A program made the position numbers and the translations under genes. The notes below the pieces were generated by a model. It saw nothing but the letters and a program-made list of their open reading frames with translations, had not been told where the DNA came from and did no database searches. Positions 51,698-60,915 of a DNA stretch of 64,000 bases are shown here, in pieces. The stretch covers positions 86,741-150,740 of the forward strand of contig NZ_JABUOU010000005.1 in assembly GCF_013344475.1 (NCBI RefSeq), given 5' to 3'. Source of the stretch: Martelella limonii (GTDB taxonomy: Bacteria > Pseudomonadota > Alphaproteobacteria > Rhizobiales > Rhizobiaceae). Positions within the stretch are counted from its first letter, which is position 1. Each line of letters begins with the position of its first letter.

Positions 51698-54022
51698 ATG
51701 AATATTGCTGCCCGCGCCGAAGGCGCCGGCATGGCGTTGAAGCGTCGTGCCTGGCATGCCGAAATGGTCGCCCCTGACGTCGATGCGGGGGAGGGGACGC
51801 GCGCCGCCTTTGTCGCTGCGTCGTTCACCGTCCCGGCGCATACGCAGCCCGTTCTCCACATCTCCGCGCTCGGCCTTTACCGCGCCTTCATCAACGGCAA
51901 GCGTGTCGGCGATGATCTTCTGACGCCCGGCTGGACCTGTTATGACGACCGGATCGCCTATCAGAGCTATGATATTTCCGGTCTCGTCACCGATGGCGAA
52001 AACCGGATCGAAATCTGGCTCGGCGATGGCTGGTACCGCTCCCAGATCATGTGGGCGGAACAACCCATCCTGAACTGCTGGGGCGATCGTATCGGCGCCA
52101 TCGCCGAGATCGTTGCCGGCGACGAGATCTGCCTTGCGACCGGCGAGAACTGGAAAAGCGGCCTTCTGCCCATTACCCGCTCGGGCATCTATTATGGCGA
52201 GGATTATGACGCGCGCCTCGAAGCGCTCCAGTTAACCGGCGGTGTCGAGTGCCTCGATTTCGACACGCACAAGCTGGTCGCCCACGAGATCGCGCCTGTC
52301 CGCGAACTGCCGGTCAACGCGCCGGTGGCCTCATGGACCGACGCTGACGGCCGGACGATCTTCGACTTCGGCCAGAATGCCGGCGGCTATGTCCGCATCA
52401 CGCTTTCCGGGCCCGCAGGGTCTGGCGCCTATATCGATCACGCCGAAGCGCTCGGGCCTGAAAACGCCTTCGACAACCGCAATTATCGCAGTGCCCGCGC
52501 CGCCCTGTCCTATGCGCTCAAGGGCGAAGGCGAGGAGGTCTACGCACCCGTCTTCACCTTTACCGGCTTCCGCTATGCCCGCGTCGCGCTCACGGGCGGC
52601 GCAAGGATCGTGGCGATCGAGCAGGTTCCGATTTCCTCGATTACCGCGGTCAAGGCCGGTTTCGAATGCGGCGATCCGGCGGTCAACCGGCTGGTGCTGA
52701 ATACGCTCTGGTCGCAGCGCGCCAATTTCATCGAGGTGCCGACCGATTGCCCACAGCGCGACGAGCGTCTCGGCTGGACCGGCGACGCCCAGGTCTTCGC
52801 CGGCACGGCCTGCTGGTTTGGTGATGTGAAAGCATTTCTGGAGAAATATCTGCGCGACGTGATGCACGATCAGCGCGAAAACGGCGCCGTGCCGCATTTC
52901 TCGCCGGATCCGACCCGGCTTCACCCTGCTCTTTTCGACGGTGACTGGGCGGGCTCCACCGGCTGGGGCGACGCGATCGTCATCATTCCCTGGCAGCTCT
53001 ATCTGCATTATGGCGACCCGGCCGTGCTCAAGGGCTGCTTTCCGGCGATGACACGCTGGATTGACTATCTCTGGTCGATTTCCAACGGGCCGATCATCCA
53101 TCCGAATGCGAAATGGGGTGCGGATGGTTTCACCTTCGGCGACTGGTTGCAGCCGGTCGGTGACAATCGCAAGCCGCGGCCGACCATCGGCGACGACTGC
53201 GCGGCCACGCTCTACCATTTCATTTCGACCGATCTGACCGCCCGCATTGCAGGGATCCTGGGCATGAAGGCGGAGGCCGATGCGCTTCTCGCCCGCGCCG
53301 AGCTGATCCGGAGCGCTTTCCGGCATGAATATTTCAGTCCGGCGGGCCGGCTTGCCCACAACGACCAGACGTCCTATGCGCTCGCCTTCCTCCATGGCCT
53401 GGTGCCGGAGGAGTACCAGGACGCGGCGAAGGCCTATTTCGCGAAGGCCATCGAGGATGCCGACTATCTGATCGGCACAGGCTTCATCGGCACGCCGGCG
53501 CTGCTGCCGGCGCTGACGAAGCTCGGACTTCACGATGTTGCCGAAAAGGTCTTTCTCAACCGCAAGGTACCGGGCTGGCTCTATCAGGTCGAGCGCGGCG
53601 CGACCACGATCTGGGAGCGCTGGGACTCGATCGGCGAGGACGGCACGATCTATGATCCCGAGATGAACAGCTACAACCACTATGCCTATGGCGCGGTCTG
53701 CCAATGGTTGTTCGAGGATGTGGCCGGCGTGAAGCCCATGGCGGAGGCGCCGGGTTTTGACCGCGTCCTGCTCGATCCGACGATCCTTCCGGCGCTCGGC
53801 CATGTCTCGATGTGGCACGACTGCCGGCACGGGCGGATCGAGGCCGGCTGGCGGATCGAGGCGGGCAGGGTGCGCTATACGGTGGACTTGCCCGAGGGAA
53901 CGGAAGCGGTGTTCGCGGGTGAAGGGTGCGCAGCGCTCGTCGTCGATGGCGCTGCCGCCGACGCTTGCGCGATCACGCTCGGTTCCGGTCATCACCTGAT
54001 TGAGTTTTCAGTTGCGGATTGA
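51698..54022 (+). CDS. alpha-L-rhamnosidase (GH78)
   Basis: 774 aa from ATG 51698, preceded by GGGAGGAG; an open frame running back to 50654 is antisense to lacI and rejected. N-terminal rhamnosidase beta domains (SALGLYRAFINGKRVGDD, GDGWYRSQIMW) are followed by the catalytic (alpha/alpha)6 barrel. The diagnostic PTDCPQRDERLGWTGD segment (~350) carries the acidic catalytic residues, and ERWDSIGEDG lies near 650. No signal peptide, so it acts on imported rhamnosides in the cytoplasm. It heads an operon with an ABC sugar importer that is now partly deleted. Confidence 0.9.
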   Translation: MNIAARAEGAGMALKRRAWHAEMVAPDVDAGEGTRAAFVAASFTVPAHTQPVLHISALGLYRAFINGKRVGDDLLTPGWTCYDDRIAYQSYDISGLVTDGENRIEIWLGDGWYRSQIMWAEQPILNCWGDRIGAIAEIVAGDEICLATGENWKSGLLPITRSGIYYGEDYDARLEALQLTGGVECLDFDTHKLVAHEIAPVRELPVNAPVASWTDADGRTIFDFGQNAGGYVRITLSGPAGSGAYIDHAEALGPENAFDNRNYRSARAALSYALKGEGEEVYAPVFTFTGFRYARVALTGGARIVAIEQVPISSITAVKAGFECGDPAVNRLVLNTLWSQRANFIEVPTDCPQRDERLGWTGDAQVFAGTACWFGDVKAFLEKYLRDVMHDQRENGAVPHFSPDPTRLHPALFDGDWAGSTGWGDAIVIIPWQLYLHYGDPAVLKGCFPAMTRWIDYLWSISNGPIIHPNAKWGADGFTFGDWLQPVGDNRKPRPTIGDDCAATLYHFISTDLTARIAGILGMKAEADALLARAELIRSAFRHEYFSPAGRLAHNDQTSYALAFLHGLVPEEYQDAAKAYFAKAIEDADYLIGTGFIGTPALLPALTKLGLHDVAEKVFLNRKVPGWLYQVERGATTIWERWDSIGEDGTIYDPEMNSYNHYAYGAVCQWLFEDVAGVKPMAEAPGFDRVLLDPTILPALGHVSMWHDCRHGRIEAGWRIEAGRVRYTVDLPEGTEAVFAGEGCAALVVDGAAADACAITLGSGHHLIEFSVAD

Positions 54023-54041
54023 AGGATCCGTTGTCGACATT

Positions 54042-54060
54042 CCGGCGTTGAGGACGCCGG
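54042..54060 (+). other. intercistronic hairpin
   Basis: CCGGCGT (54042-54048), loop TGAGG, ACGCCGG (54054-54060), 7 bp, just before the ribosome-binding site (GGGAGGAG) of the binding-protein gene. Such hairpins often set relative expression of binding protein and upstream enzyme. Confidence 0.4.
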
Positions 54061-54079
54061 TTCAATGGGAGGAGAAGCA

Positions 54080-54724
54080 ATGACTGCGCGATTTCTTGCA
54101 ACAACGGCGCTAGCCGGCCTTTTCGGCCTGATCGCCACAGGGGCGATGGCCGAGGATCTCAGCCTCCTTGTGGACAACAGTCCCGATACGGTGGCGATCG
54201 CAAAGGCACTCACCGATGCCTATACTGCAGCCCATCCCGACGTGACCTTCTCGATCGGGGCGATCCAGCAGAACGATCCGGACTTCGTGAAGGATGTCGG
54301 CTTCTTCGCCCAGCCGGGCGACGACCCGGATCACAACGGGCTCACCGTCTGGATGCCGTCTGCATACTACGTCGCGAAAGGCGGGGATCATGTTGATACC
54401 GCCAAGGACTTCGTCAACTTCGTTGCCTCGCAGGATTCCTGTGACATCATGACGAAGACTGTTGGCGCCAGCGGGCCCTACCTGATCAATGGCTGCACCC
54501 TGCCGGATGACGTTCCGCCGGCGGTTGCCGACATGCTTCCCTATTTCCAGGATTCCGCGCGCAATGCGCCGGCGCTCGAATTCCTGTCGCCGGTCAAGGG
54601 GCCGGGACTGGAACAGATCACGGTGGAGGTCGGAACCGGCATCCGCGATGCCGAAAGCGGTGCGGCGCTCTATGACCGGGACGTCGAGAAGCAGGCAAAG
54701 CAGCTTCGTCTGCCGAACTGGTAA
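54080..54724 (+). pseudogene. ABC sugar-binding protein with large internal deletion
   Basis: Only 214 codons where CUT1-family binding proteins have about 420. The signal peptide (1-24, ends GAMA) and first strand/helix (DLSLLVDNSPDTVAIAKALT) are normal. From residue ~60 the sequence jumps to the C-terminal part: GAIQQNDPDFVKDVGFFAQP normally lies past the middle of the protein. The junction falls at TFSI, where both halves of the family tend to carry a TF(S/A)I sequence, pointing to a deletion at short homology (near 54245-54260) that kept the frame. Both ligand-binding lobes are incomplete, so the product should not work. Confidence 0.75.
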
Positions 54725-54751
54725 GGCGATCGTTGCCTCCCGCGGGGCCGT

Positions 54752-55075
54752 GACATCACGTCGCGAAAGCGGATCGGCGGGGCCACCCGTTTCCAGCAGT
54801 TCTGGCGCGTCACCGTCCCGCTCGTGCGTCCCGCGACGACCACGGTGATCATCCTGTCGCTGATCGGAGGGTTGAGGCTGTTCGATCTGATATGGGCGAT
54901 GACGCGCGGCGGACCGGGCTTTTCCTCCGATGTCCTCGCATCGGTCATCTACAAGCAGTACCAGGCCGGATTTTACGGTCTGTCGACCGCCGGCAACGTC
55001 ATTCTGTTCCTGCTGATCGCCCTGATCATCGCGCCGCTTGCCTGGTGGTTCAACCGCAAGGAGCTGGACCTGTGA
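54752..55075 (+). pseudogene. ABC sugar permease, 5'-deleted remnant
   Basis: The frame ending at 55075 encodes only the last ~108 residues of a MalF-type permease. It enters inside the EAA loop (GATRFQQFWRVTVPLVRPAT; the usual EAA-x3-DGA start is missing) and keeps the last two helices, ending NRKELDL. A normal gene would need about 200 more residues and a start codon, yet the previous gene stops only 27 bp upstream. A GTG at 54824 could start an 83-residue peptide. Its stop overlaps the GTG of the next permease, the usual coupling. Confidence 0.75.
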
Positions 55076-55911
55076 CCATCAACACGAAAAGACGCCGGCA
55101 GAGGGTGCATGGCGGCATTGCGCTGGTCCTGGCCTTCATTGTCTTCATCATTCCGTTCCTCTTCATTCTCGTCAATGCCGCCAAGACGGCGCCCGAGGCG
55201 GCGCGACCCAGTTTCGCGCTGCCCGCCCACTGGCAGCTCTGGCAAAACCTGATCGATGTGGTGAAGGCGCGCGACTACATGCTGCTGCTCGCCTATTTCA
55301 ACTCGACGGTGATCACCGTCGGCGCGATCACGCTGCTGGTGATCTTCGGCGCGATGGTGGCCTATATCCTGCAGCGCCGCGACAGCCGGGTCAGCCGGGC
55401 GGTGTTCGGTTTCGTGCTCGCGGGGCTGATGATCCCGCCGGCAGTGGTGCCCACCATCTGGGTGCTGCAGGGCCTGCATCTGTTCAAGACGCTCTACGGC
55501 ATGGTGCTGATCCAGTTCGCCTATGGGCTGCCGTTCACAATCCTGCTTTTCCGCGCCTTTATCGCGACCATTCCGCGCGATCTGGACGAGGCGGCGCTGA
55601 TCGACGGGGCCAAGCCCTGGCAGATCTTCTTCCGCCTGATCCTGCCGCTCCTGAAACCCGTCACGGTCACGGTGATCGTGGTGCAGTCGATCTCGATCTT
55701 CAACGACTTCACCCATCCCCTCTACTACCTGCCGGGAAGTGAGAACGTCACGGTGCAGATCACGCTCTACAATTTCCAGAGCCAGTTCAACAGCGCCATC
55801 AATCTCCTGTTCATGAACATCCTGCTCGTGACCATCCCGCCGCTTCTCGTATTCGTGTTCTTCAACCGTCAGATCATTGCCGGCATGACGGCAGGCGCCG
55901 TGAAAGGATAG
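55072..55911 (+). CDS. ABC sugar transporter permease (MalG type)
   Basis: 279 aa from GTG 55072 overlapping the previous stop (GTGA). Six membrane helices. The EAA loop is complete: DEAALIDGAKPWQIFFRLIL (~180-200). It appears intact. It would pair with the MalF-type permease, which is deleted upstream, so the importer is probably non-functional unless another permease substitutes. Confidence 0.88.
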   Translation: MTINTKRRRQRVHGGIALVLAFIVFIIPFLFILVNAAKTAPEAARPSFALPAHWQLWQNLIDVVKARDYMLLLAYFNSTVITVGAITLLVIFGAMVAYILQRRDSRVSRAVFGFVLAGLMIPPAVVPTIWVLQGLHLFKTLYGMVLIQFAYGLPFTILLFRAFIATIPRDLDEAALIDGAKPWQIFFRLILPLLKPVTVTVIVVQSISIFNDFTHPLYYLPGSENVTVQITLYNFQSQFNSAINLLFMNILLVTIPPLLVFVFFNRQIIAGMTAGAVKG

Positions 55912-55914
55912 ACC

Positions 55915-56901
55915 ATGGCCGATGTAACGCTCAAACAGGTCCGCAAGAATTTCGGCGCGCTCGAGGTCATCAAGGGTATTGATCTCGTCGTCGAGAAGGG
56001 CGAGTTCTGCGTCTTCGTCGGCCCATCGGGCTGCGGCAAGTCCACGCTTCTGCGCATGATCGCGGGCCTCGAGGACGTGTCTTCCGGGACGATCGAGATC
56101 GCCGGCAGCGACGTCACCCATGCCGAGCCGTCAAAGCGCGGCATCGCCATGGTGTTCCAGTCCTACGCACTCTACCCGCATCTGACGGTCGGCGAGAATA
56201 TCGGCTTCGGCCTGTCGCTCGCCCGCACGCCGAAGGCGGAAATCGAGCGGCGCGTGAAAGAGGTCGCGGCGGTCCTGCAGCTCGAGAGCCTTCTGGAGCG
56301 CAAGCCGAAGGCGCTTTCCGGCGGCCAGCGCCAGCGCGTCGCCATCGGCCGCGCGATCATCCGCGATCCGCATGTCTTCCTGTTCGACGAACCGCTCTCC
56401 AACCTCGACGCGGCGCTCCGCGCCCAGATGCGCATAGAACTCACCGATCTCCATCGAAAGCTCGGCAACACGATGATCTACGTGACCCACGACCAGGTCG
56501 AGGCGATGACCATGGCCGACAAGATCGTGGTGCTGAATGGCGGCAGGATCGAACAGGTCGGCGCGCCCATGGACCTCTATGAGCGGCCCGGAACCCCCTT
56601 CGTTGCCGGCTTCATCGGCTCGCCAAAGATGAACCTGTTCGAGGGTGAGGTCGCAAAGGCCATGGGCTGCGCCACCTATGGCATCCGCCCGGAGCACCTC
56701 CTGCTTTCCCCCGATGAGGGGATGTGGACAGGCACGGTGCGCCACGTCGAGCGCCTGGGCGCCGATACCTTCGTCCATCTCGAGGTTCCCGCGCTCGGCC
56801 TTCTTGTGGCGCGCACCGCCGGCGACAGAAGTTTTCAGCCGGGCGAAACCGTGATGGCAAGCCCGATGCCCGACAAGGCCTTCCTTTACGGAACAGCGTG
56901 A
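55915..56901 (+). CDS. ABC sugar transporter ATPase (MsmK/UgpC type)
   Basis: 328 aa, 3 bp after the permease. Walker [10 protein letters not shown] (~37-45), Q-loop FQSYALYPH, signature LSGGQRQRV, Walker [17 protein letters not shown]-loop VTHDQVEA. The C-terminal TOBE region is present but the protein is slightly short for the family (usually ~350). Enzymes of this type can serve several importers, so it may remain useful although its own operon has lost parts. Confidence 0.9.
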   Translation: MADVTLKQVRKNFGALEVIKGIDLVVEKGEFCVFVGPSGCGKSTLLRMIAGLEDVSSGTIEIAGSDVTHAEPSKRGIAMVFQSYALYPHLTVGENIGFGLSLARTPKAEIERRVKEVAAVLQLESLLERKPKALSGGQRQRVAIGRAIIRDPHVFLFDEPLSNLDAALRAQMRIELTDLHRKLGNTMIYVTHDQVEAMTMADKIVVLNGGRIEQVGAPMDLYERPGTPFVAGFIGSPKMNLFEGEVAKAMGCATYGIRPEHLLLSPDEGMWTGTVRHVERLGADTFVHLEVPALGLLVARTAGDRSFQPGETVMASPMPDKAFLYGTA

Positions 56902-57203
56902 AAGCGGGTCTTTTCGCAAGAGCGGAGAGGCTTCTGCCCCGTCGGCGGCCATTCGTCCGAACTGAAGCTGGCTCGGGGGCCGCGCGATGAATGTCGCCGG
57001 ACGGCATGCTGGATCGGGTCATCACGGCGTCCGCTTCGCCCTTGTCTGAGCGTCGGCCCTCCGGAGCCGGCCCGGCATGTGTCGGAATGCTGGCATGCGG
57101 TTTCACGGTTCGGACCCAATCGCCGAAGAGAACCGTCGATAAGTGGTGCGGTTATGTTCGAAGCGATTGGCGACAAGCGCACGCATCCTGTAATCTGGGC
57201 GCC
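56902..57203. other. intergenic region before DUF1403 gene
   Basis: 302 bp. No gene, repeat or strong hairpin recognised. The promoter of the DUF1403-scpB pair should lie near its right end. Confidence 0.4.
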
Positions 57204-58151
57204 ATGGATTCGCAAACCCCCAACCATGTGCCCACGCGCTCGGCCCCGTTGCCGGGCTGGGCGCGGCCGCGCAGTTCTGACCTCACCGAGGCGGATGCGG
57301 CGTTTTATGCCGGCATCGCCCTGAAAGCGCTGGATGACATCGTTCGCACGGAGCCAGTCTGGGCCGGCTGCTGGCGCGCCCGCCAGGCGCTGAAATGCGC
57401 CGGTTCCGCGGTTCGCCTGCAAGGGCGCGCAGAGGATGAGGCAGCGCTTCGCGATGCCGTCCTGCTGCGGGCGGCGGGCGACGATCCGGGGCCGGCGGGC
57501 AGCGTGGTCCTCGCCTATCAGCGGCTTTCCACGCGAAGGCCGGCCATGTCCGCACGGCATGTGGCAGAGCTTGCCGCTCTGTTCGGACTGGGCGCCGGTG
57601 ACGACCTCGTTGCCGTTGCCGATATCGCGGAGAACGCGCTCCGCTCCAGCCGTGCGGTTCCGTTCGCGGTGGCGGAGCTCGTCACCGGCGTTCTGGCGGT
57701 CCGCCCGGACTGTGAGCCGCTCGCCTGGGCGATGGCCGATATGCTGATCGCCGCAAGGCTCAAATGGGACCGGCCCGTGCCGATGATGATGGCTGAGCGC
57801 TTCAGCCCCGCCTTCAGGACCATCGGCGGAAGGGGACGCGTGAGCGCCGGGGAGGCGGGCTTTCCTCGCGCGGTCTGCCTCGCGCTTGCAGAGGGCGCGG
57901 CGGCTGCGATCGGCGCGGCAGAGGCGGTGGCGCGGCGTGCCGACATCCTGGTCAGCGTCGCGCCGAAGGTCAGGACAAGGGGAGCCCGGCCCGTCATCGA
58001 AAGGCTGCTCTCGGAAGATGCGATGCCGGCAAGCGCGCCGGGCAGCAACCTGTCGCGCTGGGCGGCAACGCGGCTGTTCGAACGGCTTGAAAGCTTCAAT
58101 GCCGTCAGTGAGCTGTCGGGCCGTTCCTCCTTCCGCATCTACGGGCTTTGA
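57204..58151 (+). CDS. DUF1403 family protein
   Basis: 315 aa from ATG 57204; a longer frame from 56991 lacks homology-like sequence. Alanine/arginine-rich and helical. The N-terminal PGWARPRS then EADAAFYAGIALKALDDIVR and a central WAGCWRARQALKCAGSAVRL are characteristic of DUF1403 proteins of rhizobia and relatives. Function unknown. It ends 2 bp before the scpB-like start; this pairing recurs on rhizobial plasmids and chromids, hinting at a chromosome-organisation role. Confidence 0.75.
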   Translation: MDSQTPNHVPTRSAPLPGWARPRSSDLTEADAAFYAGIALKALDDIVRTEPVWAGCWRARQALKCAGSAVRLQGRAEDEAALRDAVLLRAAGDDPGPAGSVVLAYQRLSTRRPAMSARHVAELAALFGLGAGDDLVAVADIAENALRSSRAVPFAVAELVTGVLAVRPDCEPLAWAMADMLIAARLKWDRPVPMMMAERFSPAFRTIGGRGRVSAGEAGFPRAVCLALAEGAAAAIGAAEAVARRADILVSVAPKVRTRGARPVIERLLSEDAMPASAPGSNLSRWAATRLFERLESFNAVSELSGRSSFRIYGL

Positions 58152-58153
58152 CG

Positions 58154-58834
58154 ATGGCCGGTTCATCAGCACCGCGCGGCAGAAAGCGCGCCGAAAAGGA
58201 CGGCGAGCGTCTCTTTGACAGGGAGCTCGAGGCCCTTCCGCCCGAACTGCGCTGGCGCGAATGGATGATGCGGGCCGAGGCGGTGATCTTCGCCTCTGCC
58301 GAGCCTGTAACCCGCGACATGCTGGCGCGCGTGGTCGGCAAGGATTGCAGCATCGACCTCCTGATAGAGGATTTGCGGCTGGAACTTGCCGGCCGGCCCT
58401 ACGAGCTGGTCTCGGTCGCCGGCGGATGGCAGCATCGCAGCCGTCCCGCTTATGCCGACGCGATCCGCGCCTCCGCCGCGCCGACGCGGGGTGTCCGCGC
58501 AGCGCTCTCGGAATTCGAGATGATGGTGCTGATGGCGGTCGGCTATTACCAGCCCATCACCCGCGCAGACCTTGGCAGGATCTTCGGCAAGGAGGTCAGC
58601 CGCGACACGATCGCGGCTGTGCGCAGCGCGGGTTTCATCGCCTCCGGTCCCCGCAGTCCGACGCCGGGCGCGCCCTACACCTATGTCACCACCCGGCATT
58701 TTCTATCGACCTTCGGCATGGAAACCCTGCGCGATCTGCCCGATATCGAAGCGCTGGAAGACGCCGGCCTTCTCGGCCCGGAACCGCTGCTGGACGATCC
58801 CTTTGCCGCGGACGCGGAAGCGGACGAAGAATAG
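58154..58834 (+). CDS. ScpB-like segregation/condensation protein
   Basis: 226 aa from ATG 58154. Two winged-helix halves as in ScpB: WREWMMRAEAVIFASAEPVT (~37-56) opens the first, ALSEFEMMVLMAVGYYQPIT then GRIFGKEVSRDTIAAVRSAGFI forms the second. The C-terminus is acidic. ScpB normally works with ScpA and Smc to condense and segregate DNA; no ScpA or Smc is encoded here. This is a divergent paralogue paired with DUF1403, probably specific for a secondary replicon or another DNA target. Confidence 0.8.
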   Translation: MAGSSAPRGRKRAEKDGERLFDRELEALPPELRWREWMMRAEAVIFASAEPVTRDMLARVVGKDCSIDLLIEDLRLELAGRPYELVSVAGGWQHRSRPAYADAIRASAAPTRGVRAALSEFEMMVLMAVGYYQPITRADLGRIFGKEVSRDTIAAVRSAGFIASGPRSPTPGAPYTYVTTRHFLSTFGMETLRDLPDIEALEDAGLLGPEPLLDDPFAADAEADEE

Positions 58835-59005
58835 GTGAGAGGCCGGGCTCGGCGTTTTGTCCGGATGCCGGTGTTGCGGCGCGGCCGCCGGTTCCCAATC
58901 ACAGCGCCCTCTCGCCGTTCCGTTTGAGCACCGCCGCAGGTCGCCGTGCCGCCTTCCATCACCTTCATTGATCGTAATTGCCAGCTCAGGAAGGCTTGGG
59001 CGGGG

Positions 59006-59039
59006 ATTGCTATGCGCAGAAATTAATGCGCACAGCAAT
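59006..59039. promoter_or_regulatory. IclR-type palindromic operator upstream of ThDP enzyme gene
   Basis: ATTGCTATGCGCA (59006-59018) and TGCGCACAGCAAT (59027-59039): 13-bp arms with one mismatch and an 8-bp AT spacer GAAATTAA. It lies 93 bp before the enzyme start. The IclR regulator encoded downstream (60916-61767) is the likely ligand. Confidence 0.6.
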
Positions 59040-59131
59040 ACAAAATTGCGCTTGGCAGAATTAAATGGTTGTCCTAATGTCGCCTTCCGGGAGAGCACGC
59101 AGCGTTACCGGCTGCGACGGGAGGACACGCG

Positions 59132-60847
59132 ATGAAAACCAATGAAGGTGTGATCAAGACGTTTATCGAGGCCGGGATCAAGCGCGGCTTCACGCTGCCG
59201 GGGCTCGGCATCACATGGTCCCTGCCGGCCTTTTTCGATCGAAAGGACGAATTCGAGCTGGTGCTCGCGCGTTCGGAGCAGTCGGCATCGGTGATGGCGC
59301 AGGTGGCGGGCAAGCTCACCGGAAAGCCCGGCCTGCTGATGGCGCAGGGGCCGTTTTCGACGACGACCGGCGCGTTCGGTATTCTGGAAGCCTATTTCTC
59401 GTCCACGCCCATGGTCGTTCTTACCGACACCTCCTGCTATGACGGCTTTGCCCAGTACGGCGTCTACCAGACCATGACCGGCGATTATGGCGCGGGCGAT
59501 GCATTCGCCGTCCTGAAGACCATGACCAAATACGCAACCTATGCCACGACGCCCGCCGAGGCGATCTACGGCACCCAGCTTGCGGTGAAACACGCGATGA
59601 CGCCGCGCCAGGGACCGGCAGCGGTTGTGATGCGCACCAATATCATTCGCGAAGAGGTGCCGGATCATCCGCGCGCGAAACTCTATCCGACAGAGGGTTA
59701 TCTGCGCTCGACGCCGATGAAGCCCGATGGCGACGCGCTGCATGCGATTGTCGAGGCGCTGAAGAAGGCCGCGCGCCCCGTGATCATCGCCGGCAACGGC
59801 GTCTATATGAGCCGTTCGGGCGAGATGCTCTCGCGTTTTGCCAATCGCGAGGGGATCGCGGTCGCCTCGAGCTATCACGGCAAGGGCGTGATCGACGAAA
59901 CCACACCGGTTGCCGTCGGCATGATGGGCAATTGGGCGGCGAAATCGGCCAACCGCATGGTTCAGGCCGCCGACGTCATCCTCGTTCTCGGCTGCAGCCT
60001 TGGCCCGGAATATACCCGCTTTCGGGACGAAAAGATGATGCGCCCGGGCGATCAGACGATCATCCAGGTCGATCTCGATCCGCTGAACGCCGGCTGGGTG
60101 GTGCCCGTTGACATGGCGGTGACGGCGGATGCCGCCGATGTGATCCGCTATCTGCTCGATGCCGAAGCGGGCGTTGATGCCGCCACGGCCAAGGCCCGCA
60201 AGGATTTCATCGGCAAGGTCAAGGCCGACAACCGTTACGGTGACCTGCCGCATTACAAGACCCGCCCCGGCACGGTGCATTACGCCGATATCATGCGTGG
60301 TCTCGACGGCTTCCTGACGGCGGATGATCTGCTGACGCTCGATGCCGGCACCAACCGGATCTGGGCAACCTCGTCGCTGCCGCTCAGAACGCCGCACCAG
60401 CTCGTGGCACCTGGCGGCATTGGCGGCATGGGCTGGTCGACGCCCGCCGCCACCGGCGCCAAGATCACCTGCCCGGAAAAACGGGTCACCGGCGTGATTG
60501 GCGATGGCGGTTTCGTCATGACGATGGACGCCATCGCCACGGCTGCCGAGCACAATCTCGATGTCGTCTATGTCGTTGCCAACAATGCCGGCCTCGGCAT
60601 GGTGCGCGACAATCTCGGCAACAAGGCGATCGGCGTCAATTTCGCCGATCATGACTTTGCCAAGGTGGCCGAAGGCCTTGGCGGGTCCGGGATTACCGTG
60701 ACGGAGGCCGACCAGATGGGCGATGCGCTCCGCGCCGCCCATGATCGCGGCGGCCCGGTCGTCATCGACGTCAAGGTCGATCCCGCCGCCAGCCACCGCG
60801 ATTGCTCGGACTATGATGACCTGCCGGATCCTGCCGCGCTCAAATAG
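59132..60847 (+). CDS. thiamine-diphosphate-dependent enzyme (acetolactate synthase/decarboxylase family)
   Basis: 571 aa, GGGAGGA before the ATG. PYR domain with catalytic glutamate E49 in RSEQSASVMA; a central NAD-like domain (PVIIAGNGVYMSRSG); PP domain with the ThDP/Mg motif GDGGFV...VANNAG (~455-485). Closest general type is acetolactate synthase, benzoylformate decarboxylase or sulfoacetaldehyde-processing enzymes; the substrate cannot be chosen from sequence. Under probable control of the IclR gene 68 bp downstream through the palindrome at 59006. Confidence 0.85.
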   Translation: MKTNEGVIKTFIEAGIKRGFTLPGLGITWSLPAFFDRKDEFELVLARSEQSASVMAQVAGKLTGKPGLLMAQGPFSTTTGAFGILEAYFSSTPMVVLTDTSCYDGFAQYGVYQTMTGDYGAGDAFAVLKTMTKYATYATTPAEAIYGTQLAVKHAMTPRQGPAAVVMRTNIIREEVPDHPRAKLYPTEGYLRSTPMKPDGDALHAIVEALKKAARPVIIAGNGVYMSRSGEMLSRFANREGIAVASSYHGKGVIDETTPVAVGMMGNWAAKSANRMVQAADVILVLGCSLGPEYTRFRDEKMMRPGDQTIIQVDLDPLNAGWVVPVDMAVTADAADVIRYLLDAEAGVDAATAKARKDFIGKVKADNRYGDLPHYKTRPGTVHYADIMRGLDGFLTADDLLTLDAGTNRIWATSSLPLRTPHQLVAPGGIGGMGWSTPAATGAKITCPEKRVTGVIGDGGFVMTMDAIATAAEHNLDVVYVVANNAGLGMVRDNLGNKAIGVNFADHDFAKVAEGLGGSGITVTEADQMGDALRAAHDRGGPVVIDVKVDPAASHRDCSDYDDLPDPAALK

Positions 60848-60915
60848 GAATTTTGTCCTCGCAGCCGCCTTCAAATCCAATGACAAGCGGGGTCTGATTG
60901 GGCTAAAAAAGGAAT

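Noticed and set aside
54824-55075. Independent 83-aa membrane protein gene
   Set aside because: The sequence is plainly the C-terminal end of a MalF-type permease, so it is treated as a remnant.
59105-60886. 593-aa antisense ORF opposite the ThDP enzyme
   Set aside because: Codon-bias shadow; the plus-strand enzyme has all catalytic motifs.
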